A DNA stretch of 64,000 nt, taken from NCBI RefSeq assembly GCF_000740675.1, contig NZ_JPXI01000033.1:124001-188000 (forward strand), written 5' to 3'. This document shows positions 1 to 7,787 of this stretch, piece by piece; position 1 is the stretch's first letter, and each line of letters begins with the position of its first letter. The position numbers and the translations under genes were made by a program. The notes beneath the pieces are model-generated. The model made no database searches, was not told the origin of the DNA, and saw nothing but the letters and a program-made list of their open reading frames with translations. Origin of the DNA: Massilia sp. BSC265. GTDB taxonomy: Bacteria; Pseudomonadota; Gammaproteobacteria; Burkholderiales; Burkholderiaceae_D.

Positions 1-867
1 GAGCAGCAGGCGCAGCTTGGCGATGCGATCGCCCTGGGTGAGCGCCTGGGCCAGGTGCGGCCCGTCCGGGTCGCCCGCCCATGCGATCGCCTCGACCACG
101 TCCGCGGGAAAGTCCCAATGCCGCGCGATCACCGCCGATAGCTGGCGGCTGGCCTCGAACAGCGCAACCCCGAAGGTTCCGGAACCCGGCACCTTGCCAT
201 GGCAGACCCGGTCCGCCACCTGGAACGCGACCTGCAAGCCGACGTTCTGCATCAGGCCGGCCAGGTAGGATTCGAACACGCCGGCGGACAGGCCCGGCGC
301 CATCACGCTGGCGGCGAAGGCGCAGCGCTCGGAGTGGCGCCAGACGCTCGGGGCCACCTGGCGCGCGACGCCCTGCACCTTGACCCGGATGAGCGGCCGC
401 ATCGCGATGCGCGCCAGCAGCATGCGCAGGCCGTTCAGGCCGAGCATCGTCACTGCGCCCTCGAGGGTCTCGATCGGCTTGGCCGGCCGGTAATAGGCGC
501 TGTTCGCCTCGCGGATCACCTCGGCGACCAGCACCAGGTCGCGCCCCACCTCGGCCGACAGCGCGGCGGTGGAGATGTTCTCGTCCGACAAGGCGCCCAG
601 CAGTTGCGTCACGAGTTCCGGCACGCGCGGCACCAGCCCGGAGGCGCTTTCCGGGTCGTCCGCCAGGGCGCGGACCTCGTCGAGGATCTGCTGCTCGATT
701 TCCGGACTGGCGTTGGTGCCGCTCGATGCGGCCAGCCAGCGATAATAGGCGGCGTCCACATCGGCCGCCATGTTCTCTTCATTCGCCGCCGCGGCCGCCT
801 CGATGTTCGCCGCGGCAGCGGGCTCCTTCTCGGTGCCGCCCAGCAGGCGGCCTATCCAGTTTTTCAC
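1..867 (-). CDS. HDOD domain protein (C-terminus cut by window edge)
   Basis: Reading leftwards from a GTG at 867 gives an open frame of 289 codons running off the left edge. An in-frame TAA lies a few codons upstream, so GTG is the first possible start; no clear Shine-Dalgarno is visible. The protein opens KNWIGRLLGG, then an Ala/Glu-rich linker, then a helical domain with LVPRVPELV, IREANSAYY, AVTMLGLNGLR and a region around SERCAFAASVMA that matches the HDOD fold (an HD-related domain without catalytic HD residues, common in bacterial signalling proteins). The function in this strain is unknown. HDOD proteins often sit beside chemotaxis or c-di-GMP genes, but here the neighbour is NAD salvage. 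The family call is fairly sure; the role is not. Confidence 0.75.
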   Translation of the reverse strand, partial: MKNWIGRLLGGTEKEPAAAANIEAAAAANEENMAADVDAAYYRWLAASSGTNASPEIEQQILDEVRALADDPESASGLVPRVPELVTQLLGALSDENISTAALSAEVGRDLVLVAEVIREANSAYYRPAKPIETLEGAVTMLGLNGLRMLLARIAMRPLIRVKVQGVARQVAPSVWRHSERCAFAASVMAPGLSAGVFESYLAGLMQNVGLQVAFQVADRVCHGKVPGSGTFGVALFEASRQLSAVIARHWDFPADVVEAIAWAGDPDGPHLAQALTQGDRIAKLRLLL

Positions 868-938
868 AGCGCACCGCCGTCTTTACGCAGTAGGAGAAGC
901 TATTCTAATACCACAGGGCAACAAAAAGGCAAATGTAA

Positions 939-1490
939 TCAGTTGTCATTTGGATCCTGATCAATAAGACAGGCCGGCCCCAGCAAACCCTCCACCCGGC
1001 GCATCCGGTGCTCCAGGCCGCCTTCGAGCAGGACATAAGGGATCTTCCTCTCCTTCAGCGTTTCGACGAGCATCCGGTGCACCTTCTGGCGTACCTCTTC
1101 CGATTCGCGCTGGAGGCCATCGGGCTCCCATGGGCTGTCCGGCGCGGTGACGAAGGTCCAGGCATAGTCGTGGCGCTCGTCCAGGCGCGCCAGCTGCAGG
1201 TCGACGCGGCCCCAGTACTGGCGGCTGTACAGGGCCGTCATCAGCGGCGTCGTGTCGCAGAACAGGAAGCGATGGGCACGGGCCTCAGCCTCGTTTTCGC
1301 GCACCAGCTGGGTGCAGGCGATCGGGTACTGGTCGCTCTCGAAGGGCACGCGCCCACGGCTGTCGACGAATTCGCGCAGGTATTCCGGCACCCACACGGT
1401 GCCGTAGTGCCGGGCCAGCGCTTCGCACAGGGTCGACTTGCCGGACGATTCGGCGCCGAGCACCGCGACGCGCTGGACTGAAGGCTTCAT
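939..1490 (-). CDS. NadR-like ribosylnicotinamide kinase (AAA P-loop ATPase)
   Basis: A 183-residue P-loop protein. The Walker A motif GAESSGKST lies at residues 11-19, followed by a segment typical of the C-terminal kinase domain of NadR (VPEYLREFVDSRGR). It lacks the N-terminal HTH and the adenylyltransferase domain of full-length NadR, so it resembles a stand-alone nicotinamide riboside kinase that would phosphorylate NR to NMN in the cytoplasm. Its ATG overlaps the stop of the PnuC-like transporter gene by four bases (ATGA), which strongly links the two in NR salvage to NAD. A more general nucleoside or metabolite kinase role is not excluded. Confidence 0.8.
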   Translation of the reverse strand: MKPSVQRVAVLGAESSGKSTLCEALARHYGTVWVPEYLREFVDSRGRVPFESDQYPIACTQLVRENEAEARAHRFLFCDTTPLMTALYSRQYWGRVDLQLARLDERHDYAWTFVTAPDSPWEPDGLQRESEEVRQKVHRMLVETLKERKIPYVLLEGGLEHRMRRVEGLLGPACLIDQDPNDN

Positions 1491-2080
1491 GCGTCCCTCC
1501 GCGCGATGTTCGACCAGGCGCGCCAGCCGGTCCAGGCCAGCACCACGAACACGGCATACAGGATGGCGGTCAGGTTCAAGCCCTTGTAGACGTACAAGCC
1601 GACGTAGAGCACGTCCACCACGATCCAGACCAGCCAGTTCTCCACTTTCTTACGGCCCAGCAGGAGCTGGCCCACCAGGCTGCCGGCGGTCAGGAAGCCG
1701 TCGGCATGCGGCACGTCGGTGTCGGTGAGGTGGTCGAGGAACTGCGACAGCAGCACGAAGCCGGCGGCCCAGCCGGCGATGGCCCAGCCCCAAGCTGCCC
1801 GCTTGAGGCGCGTGACCACCAGCGGCTGCTCGCCGGCGCCATGCAGCCACTGGTACCAGCCCCAGACCGAGGCCCCGATGAACACGAACTGCAGGCCCAT
1901 GTCGCCGTACAGCTTGGCGTCGTAGAACACCACGGCATAGGTGGCGGACGAAGCGATCGAGAACAGCCAGGCCCAGTGCTTCTGGCGGATGTTCAGCAGC
2001 ACGGTGGTCGCCGCCAGCAGAAAGGAGATGAGTTCCAGCGGGGTAGTGCTAAAGCCCAGCAAGGCAAGCGGTTCGTTCAT
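1487..2080 (-). CDS. pnuC: PnuC-type nicotinamide riboside transporter
   Basis: A 197-residue membrane protein starting MNEPLALLGF. It has about seven hydrophobic segments and the PnuC hallmarks WAWLFSI near the second helix and SVWGWYQWLHG in the middle, which line the NR path in characterised PnuC proteins. PnuC moves nicotinamide riboside across the inner membrane by facilitated diffusion, and phosphorylation inside traps it. The NadR-like kinase encoded by the overlapping downstream gene supplies that step. I chose the ATG at 2080 because the longer reading upstream is not membrane-like. PnuT, a thiamine transporter of the same family, is the main alternative, but the kinase neighbour favours NR. 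Confidence 0.87.
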   Translation of the reverse strand: MNEPLALLGFSTTPLELISFLLAATTVLLNIRQKHWAWLFSIASSATYAVVFYDAKLYGDMGLQFVFIGASVWGWYQWLHGAGEQPLVVTRLKRAAWGWAIAGWAAGFVLLSQFLDHLTDTDVPHADGFLTAGSLVGQLLLGRKKVENWLVWIVVDVLYVGLYVYKGLNLTAILYAVFVVLAWTGWRAWSNIARRDA

Positions 2081-2331
2081 GCGCTGATTGAGAATGCGAG
2101 AGTATGTGCAGCAAATAAGTGCAGGAAAAGTACGGGCTGCGTGGCCTCGGTCCTGGCAGGTGCAAAGCGGACGGCCAATCCAGGTCAACAGTCGATTATG
2201 GGAGCTGGCGCGGGAATCCGCAAGCCGGACGGCGCCGCAGGGGCCGGCCGCTGTGACAAAGCGAGATATTTACGCCGGAGCGGCCTGGCTATACTGTCCG
2301 CACGCCGATGCGGCGCATCACCGGAGATGCC

Positions 2332-4281
2332 ATGCGCCTGCGTGCGACCCTGCTCTGCGCCACCCTGCTGGCGCTTCACCTGCCGTCCTTCGCGGCGGCG
2401 CCCATCGTGCCGATCTCGGCCTTCGTCGACGAAAACAAGTACACGATCCCGCGCTTGTCGCCGGACGGCAAGCAGCTCGCGATCACGGTGCGCGTGCCCT
2501 CGGGCGAACGCACCGTGCCGGTCATCATGGTCTACTCGCTGCCCGACCTGAAGGTCACCGGCGGCATTCGCCTGCCGGTGCACGAAGTCCCGCTGGATTA
2601 CGACTGGGTCAGCAATGCGCGCCTGGTCATCGCGCGCGGCTTCGAGCAGGGTTCGCGCACCACGCTGCTGAACCACGGCGAACTGCTGGCCAGCGACATC
2701 GACGGCAAGAACCAGGTCTACCTGCACGGCTACAGAATGCCGAGGACGATGGTGCGGGGCGGGCGCCATCCGGACGATCACGCCACTGGCGTCGTGGAAG
2801 GCGTGGCCCGCGAATACAACAACCATGTGTTCGTCTCGTCCCAGCTATGGGAAGCCGACCGTACCCTGCTCTACGACATCAACACGCAGAACAACGCGCG
2901 CAAGCTGATCGCCGAACTGCCAATGAAGGAACTGAACTTCCTGGTCCAGAACGACGGCAGGCCGCGCTTCGCCTTCGGCGTTGACGCCGATTTCCACGCC
3001 GTCGTCTTCCGCAACAATGAGGCCAAGGGCGCCTGGGACAAGATCACCGGCATGGGCAGCCGGTACACGCCGCTGGCGTTCTCCCCGGACGACAGCCGCT
3101 TCGCGGCGCTGTACTCGAAAACGGGCGAGCCGGAGTCGCTGGTGGTGGAAGATGCGCGCAGCGGCGAGCGCAAGACACTGTACGCGGACCCGGTCGCCAT
3201 GCCGCTGCGCCTGTACGGCGGACGCGGGGGCCTGCCCTTCGGCGCGGCATCGAGCGTCGGCATCCCGCGCGCCAGCTATTTCGACGATGCCAGCGAGGAC
3301 GCGCGCCTGCACAAGCTGCTGAGCGATCAGTTCCCCGGCAACTTCGTCAACTTCGAGAGCGCCAGCAGGGATGGCCAGACCATGCTGTTCAGCGTGCGCA
3401 GCGACCGCGATCCCGGTTCCTACTACCTGTTCGACCGCAAGAGCGGCAAGGCCGACCTGCTGTTCACATCGATGGAAGCGATCGAGCCGGACCAGATGGC
3501 CGAGCGCCGCCCGGTTGGCTACCGCGCACGCGACGGCCTGGAAATCCATGGCTACCTCACCATGCCGCGCCGCGCCGCGGGCGCCAAGCTGCCGCTAATC
3601 CTGATCCCGCACGGCGGTCCGCACGGCGTGTACGACAACTGGTTCTTCGACACCGACGCCCAGTTCCTCGCCAGCCGCGGCTACGCCGTCCTGCAGCTGA
3701 ACTTCCGCGGCTCGGGTGGTCGCGGCCCGTCCTTCCGCGACGCCGGCTACCGCCAGTGGAGCGGCAAGATCCAGGACGACCTGGTCGACGGCGTCAAATG
3801 GACGATCGCCCAGGGCGACATCGATCCGCGACGCATCTGCGTCTATGGCGCGAGCTTCGGCGCCTACTCGGCCATGATGCTGGCGGCACGCGAGCCCGGC
3901 ATGTTCCGGTGCGCGGTCGGCTATGCCGGCGTCTACGACCTGAACCTGCTCACGAAAACCGACGAGGCCGTTCTCGACCGTCGCATCGGGGTGGCGGTCG
4001 ACCGTTTCGTCGGCAAGGAGGAGGCGGAACTGACCCGCTCCTCTCCGGTGACGCAGGCGGAACGAATCAAGGCACCGGTACTGCTGGTGCACGGCGGCCA
4101 GGACAAGCGCACGCCGATCGCCCATGCCGAGGCGATGCGCAAGTCGCTCACCGCGGCTGGCCGGGCACCCGAATGGTTCGTCGCACCGTCCGAGGGACAC
4201 GGCTTCTACGATACGAAGAACCAGGCCGAGTTCTACCGCCGGCTCGAGAGCTTCCTGGGCCGGCATCTCGGCCAGCCTTGA
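2332..4281 (+). CDS. S9 family prolyl oligopeptidase-like peptidase
   Basis: 649 residues from the ATG at 2332, which has GGAG five bases upstream; a start 24 bases earlier has no such site. An N-terminal signal peptide (LRATLLCATLLALHL ... FAAA) sends it to the periplasm. Residues of roughly 25-390 form the beta-propeller that gates the active site. The C-terminal alpha/beta-hydrolase domain carries the nucleophile in GASFGAYS (Ser508), Asp591 in GGQDKRTP and His623 in SEGHGF. It should cleave short peptides, perhaps after proline or as a dipeptidyl or acylaminoacyl peptidase; the exact specificity cannot be read. It converges with an S46 dipeptidyl-peptidase gene, which suggests a peptide-scavenging pair. 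Confidence 0.9.
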   Translation: MRLRATLLCATLLALHLPSFAAAPIVPISAFVDENKYTIPRLSPDGKQLAITVRVPSGERTVPVIMVYSLPDLKVTGGIRLPVHEVPLDYDWVSNARLVIARGFEQGSRTTLLNHGELLASDIDGKNQVYLHGYRMPRTMVRGGRHPDDHATGVVEGVAREYNNHVFVSSQLWEADRTLLYDINTQNNARKLIAELPMKELNFLVQNDGRPRFAFGVDADFHAVVFRNNEAKGAWDKITGMGSRYTPLAFSPDDSRFAALYSKTGEPESLVVEDARSGERKTLYADPVAMPLRLYGGRGGLPFGAASSVGIPRASYFDDASEDARLHKLLSDQFPGNFVNFESASRDGQTMLFSVRSDRDPGSYYLFDRKSGKADLLFTSMEAIEPDQMAERRPVGYRARDGLEIHGYLTMPRRAAGAKLPLILIPHGGPHGVYDNWFFDTDAQFLASRGYAVLQLNFRGSGGRGPSFRDAGYRQWSGKIQDDLVDGVKWTIAQGDIDPRRICVYGASFGAYSAMMLAAREPGMFRCAVGYAGVYDLNLLTKTDEAVLDRRIGVAVDRFVGKEEAELTRSSPVTQAERIKAPVLLVHGGQDKRTPIAHAEAMRKSLTAAGRAPEWFVAPSEGHGFYDTKNQAEFYRRLESFLGRHLGQP

Positions 4282-4318
4282 GCGGCGCCAGTCGTCCCGG
4301 CGCCCGGCACCGCAGCAC

Positions 4319-4347
4319 AAAAAAAAGCGCCGGGACATCCCGGCGCT
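4319..4347 (-). terminator. Rho-independent terminator of the S46 peptidase gene
   Basis: On the minus strand a 9-bp perfect stem (AGCGCCGGG pairing with CCCGGCGCT, four-base loop) is followed by eight Ts (the A run at 4319-4326). It lies 23 bases past the stop of the S46 peptidase gene. The plus-strand side lacks a T run, so it should serve the convergent S9 gene less well. Confidence 0.9.
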
Positions 4348-4369
4348 GTTCATTGCACTTCCACGCTGA

Positions 4370-6508
4370 TTATTTCTTCGGATACTTGACCGTCATTTCC
4401 TTCAGCAGGTTGTCGGCGCGGTCGACTTCCTTCATCACCCACAGCATGTAGCGGATGTCGACGTGGATCGCGCGCGTGATCCCGGTGTCGAAGTACCAGT
4501 CCTTGGTGATCGATTCATAGGTCGAATCGAAATTCAGGCCCACCAGTTCGCCGTGCTTGTTCATCACCGCGGAACCCGAGTTGCCGCCCGTGGTATCGGC
4601 GCTCGACAGGAAGTTCACCGGCACGGTGCCCAGCACCGGGTCCTTGAACTCACCGTAGCGCTTGCCCTTGATCGCGTCGAGCAGCGCCGCCGGCGCGATG
4701 AACGGGTCCTTGTTGGTCGCCTTTTCGACGATGCCTTCCACGGTCGTGAACGGACCTTTCACCAGGCCGTCGCGCGGGGAGTACGGCGACACGGTGCCGT
4801 AGGTCACGCGCAGCGTCGAGTTGGCGTCCGGGTAGACCGGCTTGCCCTGCGACTTCTTCCAGGCGATGACGGCCGCCATGTACTGCGGGATCACGCGTTC
4901 CAGGTTGCCGTCGATCTCGTTGCGGCGGTTCTCCAGCGTCATGCCGGTCTCGTGCAGGCGTACGGCCAGCTGGATGAAGGGATCGTTCGACTTGCGGAAG
5001 GCGTCCGCATCCTTGCCGATCCAGGCCAGGCGCTTGGCGGTATCGGCCAGTTCGGTGCCCTTGTACATCGCGTTCAGCGCGTTCGGCGGCGGCAGCAGGC
5101 CGTCCAGGCCCTGCGGGCGCACTTTCGTGTCGATGCGGGCATAGCGCGCCAGCGCGGCGCCCCAGCGGGCTTCGTCGACCTGGGACACGAAGGACTGCTC
5201 GAGGCGGGTCAAGCGTGCCTTGATGAAGGACAGGTCGCGCTCCTGGTAGCCGGCTTCACGCTGCGCGTCCGGCTTCTGGCGCTCCAGCGCCAGGCGGTAC
5301 AGGGTGCGTGCGCTCTTGAGCAGGTCGCTGTGGGTCGCCTCGAGCCAGGCGGCTTCCTGGCGCGAGGCCGCCATGTCCTGGGCGATCACGCCATCCAGCT
5401 CGCCCAGCAGACCCTTGGCGCCCTTGCCGTTCTGCTTGTGCCAGGCGCGGAACTCGGCATCCTGCACGTCCTTGATCGCGGCGATGTCCTTGCGCGCAAA
5501 GCCGTCCAGCAGGCCCTGGGTCTTCTTCAACACGTTGTTCAGGCTCTTGGCCACGCTCGCATAGCGCACGTCCCAGGCCGGGTTGCCCATGGTGGCGGCC
5601 GAGATCACCGACAGGTCGGCGGTGATGCTGGCCACCTTGGCCGGGAAGTCGACGTCGCGCGCGAAGCGGATCTCGCTCGGCAGCTTGTAGCGGCTGGTGC
5701 GGCCCGGGTAGCCGGCCAGCAGGATCGGATCGCCGTTCTTCAGGCCTTCGGCGGAGACGACCAGGAAGTCCTTCGACTTGTAGGGCACGTTGTCCGGCGA
5801 GGGATCCGCTGGGCGACCGTCCTTGCCGACGTAGGCGCGCAGGAAAGCGTAGTCGCCGGTCTGGCGCGGCCATTCGTAGTTGTCGATGTCCCCGCCGAAG
5901 TTGCCGATGCGGTCGGACGGCGCATACACCAGGCGCACGTCGCGGATCATCAGCTGCTTGATGCGGTAGTACTCGAGGCCGCGATGGAAGGCCGGCACCG
6001 AGCAGCGAACCGATTTGTCGGTCTCGCATTCGGCCACCAGCGACTTGATGCGCGACGCCACCAGTTCGTGACGCTCGCGGCCCGACATCGTGGAGCTCAA
6101 GCCCTTCAGCACGCGCTCGGTGACGTTCTCGACCTTCTCGGTCACGTACACCAGGGTGTTCGGGCCGCCCGGCAGTTCCTCGGCGCGGTCCTTGGCCAGG
6201 AAGCCATTGACGATGTAGTTCTTTTCCGGGGTCGAGTTGCGCTGGATGGCGCCGTAGGCGCAGTGGTGGTTGGTGACCACCAGGCCCTCGGGCGACACGA
6301 AGGAGGCCGAGCAGCCGCCCAGCGAGACGATGGCGCTCATCGGATGCTTGGTCAGGTCGGCCAGTTTCTCGGCCGGCATGGCGATGCCGATGCGCTTGAG
6401 TTCGGATTTGAGTTGCGGCAGCTGGTGCGGTTGCCATTGGCCTTCATCGGCGACCGCGAGGCTCGCGGCGCCCATCAAGGCAACGGGCAGGACAAACGAT
6501 TTGAACAA
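4370..6508 (-). CDS. S46 family dipeptidyl-peptidase (DPP7/DPP11 type)
   Basis: 712 residues, the usual length for S46 serine peptidases, which remove dipeptides from the N-terminus of oligopeptides in the periplasm. A signal peptide (MFKSFVLPVALMGAASLAVA) is present. The chymotrypsin-like triad is visible: His in NHHC (about 80-83), Asp in the GGDIDNYEWPR segment, and Ser in TTGGNSGS. Between the two barrel halves lies the long helical insert typical of the family. In characterised members the residue 18 positions after the catalytic Ser sets P1 preference (Gly in DPP7-type, Arg in DPP11-type). Here that residue is Ser (FDSTYES), so the preference cannot be assigned. Confidence 0.92.
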   Translation of the reverse strand: MFKSFVLPVALMGAASLAVADEGQWQPHQLPQLKSELKRIGIAMPAEKLADLTKHPMSAIVSLGGCSASFVSPEGLVVTNHHCAYGAIQRNSTPEKNYIVNGFLAKDRAEELPGGPNTLVYVTEKVENVTERVLKGLSSTMSGRERHELVASRIKSLVAECETDKSVRCSVPAFHRGLEYYRIKQLMIRDVRLVYAPSDRIGNFGGDIDNYEWPRQTGDYAFLRAYVGKDGRPADPSPDNVPYKSKDFLVVSAEGLKNGDPILLAGYPGRTSRYKLPSEIRFARDVDFPAKVASITADLSVISAATMGNPAWDVRYASVAKSLNNVLKKTQGLLDGFARKDIAAIKDVQDAEFRAWHKQNGKGAKGLLGELDGVIAQDMAASRQEAAWLEATHSDLLKSARTLYRLALERQKPDAQREAGYQERDLSFIKARLTRLEQSFVSQVDEARWGAALARYARIDTKVRPQGLDGLLPPPNALNAMYKGTELADTAKRLAWIGKDADAFRKSNDPFIQLAVRLHETGMTLENRRNEIDGNLERVIPQYMAAVIAWKKSQGKPVYPDANSTLRVTYGTVSPYSPRDGLVKGPFTTVEGIVEKATNKDPFIAPAALLDAIKGKRYGEFKDPVLGTVPVNFLSSADTTGGNSGSAVMNKHGELVGLNFDSTYESITKDWYFDTGITRAIHVDIRYMLWVMKEVDRADNLLKEMTVKYPKK

Positions 6509-6609
6509 GATGAGACCCCGGGTGAATAAAAATGCACCCGACAGTATAGCTTTGTTACATATGCACGAGGTCGTTTTTTGGCGTAATGACAGGCTTCGTT
6601 GGCGCGCTG

Positions 6610-7479
6610 TTACATCGGGCGCCCGCTCGGCACCCAGTTACCGATCCGTTCGTACTGGGCGCGATACTGCGAGGCCAGGCAGGCCTCCAGGTCGGTCGAC
6701 GGGATGCAGCGCGCGTCACGCTCCTGCAGCCACCGGCGCTGCAGTGCGCGCAGTTCGTCGCGGGCGCCAACGGTCGCGTGCCCATGGCGCACCTGCTTGA
6801 CCAGCATCCCCAGCTCCAGGTCCTGCATCGACAACGAGGCATTGGCACACACCGCCTTCTCCATCCGCGTGGACGCCTTGCGGCAATCGAAAGAGGGGCC
6901 CGTGGACGATGGCCGGAAGTGCCCGGCTGGCGTGAAATGCGCGGCGGGCAGCGACGTCGTCTTTCCCGTGCGCGACACGAACTGGACCGAGACCGGGTTG
7001 ATTTCAAGTTCGCGCAACCAGGCAGTCACCGCCAATTGCGCCGGTGCCGGTATCCGGCTCGCCTGCATGGCGTTGGAACCGAGCCGCAATTCGCCACCCG
7101 AGTAATAGGCGCCCAGGCCGATGCCCGTGCCGGCGTCGATCCAGAAGAATCCCTTGTCGGGGCAGGAATGCGCAACGCATCCGGAAACGGCCAGGTAGCG
7201 GCGTTGCGTGACGAGCACCGGGTCCGGCGGCCCCCCGATACCGCGCAGCACCTCACCCGACAGGGTCGCGGGAACGCGCGATGCAACCAGGCTCTTCGCA
7301 CGGCGGTCCCAGACGAAGCTGTTGCTGGATTGTCCTTCGTAAGCCAGTACCCAGGCGGTGCGCTGGGTATCCGCTGGCGCCGCCGCGCCGGCCGCACCGG
7401 CGGCCAACACGAACGCCGCGGCCAGGGCGGTCGACTTCAAGGCATTGTACCGGCGGGCCGGGGTCGAACCGCACAGCAT
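6610..7479 (-). CDS. Secreted protein with C-terminal LprI-like (DUF1311) domain
   Basis: 289 residues from an ATG preceded by GGGAG. After a short basic stretch comes a hydrophobic signal segment (ALAAAFVLAAGAAGAAA). The middle of the protein (about 35-190) is not recognised. The C-terminal 90 residues (FDCRKASTRMEKAVC ... LSMQDLELG ... RRWLQERDARC ... CLASQYRAQYERI) have the spaced cysteines and helices of the LprI/DUF1311 family, some members of which inhibit lysozyme. A periplasmic or envelope location is likely. The inhibitor role is inferred from the family name only. It is transcribed toward the S46 peptidase gene with a gap of about 100 bases. Confidence 0.72.
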   Translation of the reverse strand: MLCGSTPARRYNALKSTALAAAFVLAAGAAGAAAPADTQRTAWVLAYEGQSSNSFVWDRRAKSLVASRVPATLSGEVLRGIGGPPDPVLVTQRRYLAVSGCVAHSCPDKGFFWIDAGTGIGLGAYYSGGELRLGSNAMQASRIPAPAQLAVTAWLRELEINPVSVQFVSRTGKTTSLPAAHFTPAGHFRPSSTGPSFDCRKASTRMEKAVCANASLSMQDLELGMLVKQVRHGHATVGARDELRALQRRWLQERDARCIPSTDLEACLASQYRAQYERIGNWVPSGRPM

Positions 7480-7787
7480 GGGATCTCCCGATGGTGGTCT
7501 GTTTCGCTGAGCGTCCATGATACCCCGGTTGCGTGGGTCCGGCACCACGCCGATGCGCCGAGCGCGCCCCGATATGTTTCGTACGCTGCATTGCGTGCGC
7601 GATGCTGTTACCTGTCTCGAACGGTCTTCGCACCGATTTACACCGATGTCCGCGTGATCGCGCAGTCAGCCGGGCAGTGGACGGACAAGGGCAAACGGAA
7701 AACGGGTGCGGAACAGCTTCCGCACCCGTCTGTTTGTCCTTGCAGCCGGTTACAAAGCCGCTACAAATCCCAGCGCGATCGACGCGT
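7480..7787. other. Intergenic region with no gene
   Basis: This stretch of about 300 bases between the LprI-like gene start and the sppA stop has no open frame that looks like a gene on either strand. It should hold the promoter of the LprI-like gene on its left side and contains the sppA terminator at 7698-7729. Nothing else was recognised. Confidence 0.6.
7698..7729 (-). terminator. Terminator downstream of sppA
   Basis: A perfect 12-bp stem (ACGGGTGCGGAA and its complement at 7702-7713 and 7718-7729) with a CAGC loop. On the minus strand it is followed by TTTTCC. The surrounding CAAAC/GTTTG bases can extend the stem. It lies about 60 bases past the sppA stop. Confidence 0.8.

Noticed and set aside
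2081..2331. TPP or NAD riboswitch upstream of pnuC
   Set aside because: No conserved thi-box or nadA-motif segments were found on the minus strand; the region shows only a TATACT box for the S9 gene at 2290-2295 with a poorly spaced -35.
4463..6529. A 688-residue plus-strand frame opposite the S46 peptidase gene
   Set aside because: No recognisable domain, and the opposite strand has a complete triad, a signal peptide and a terminator.
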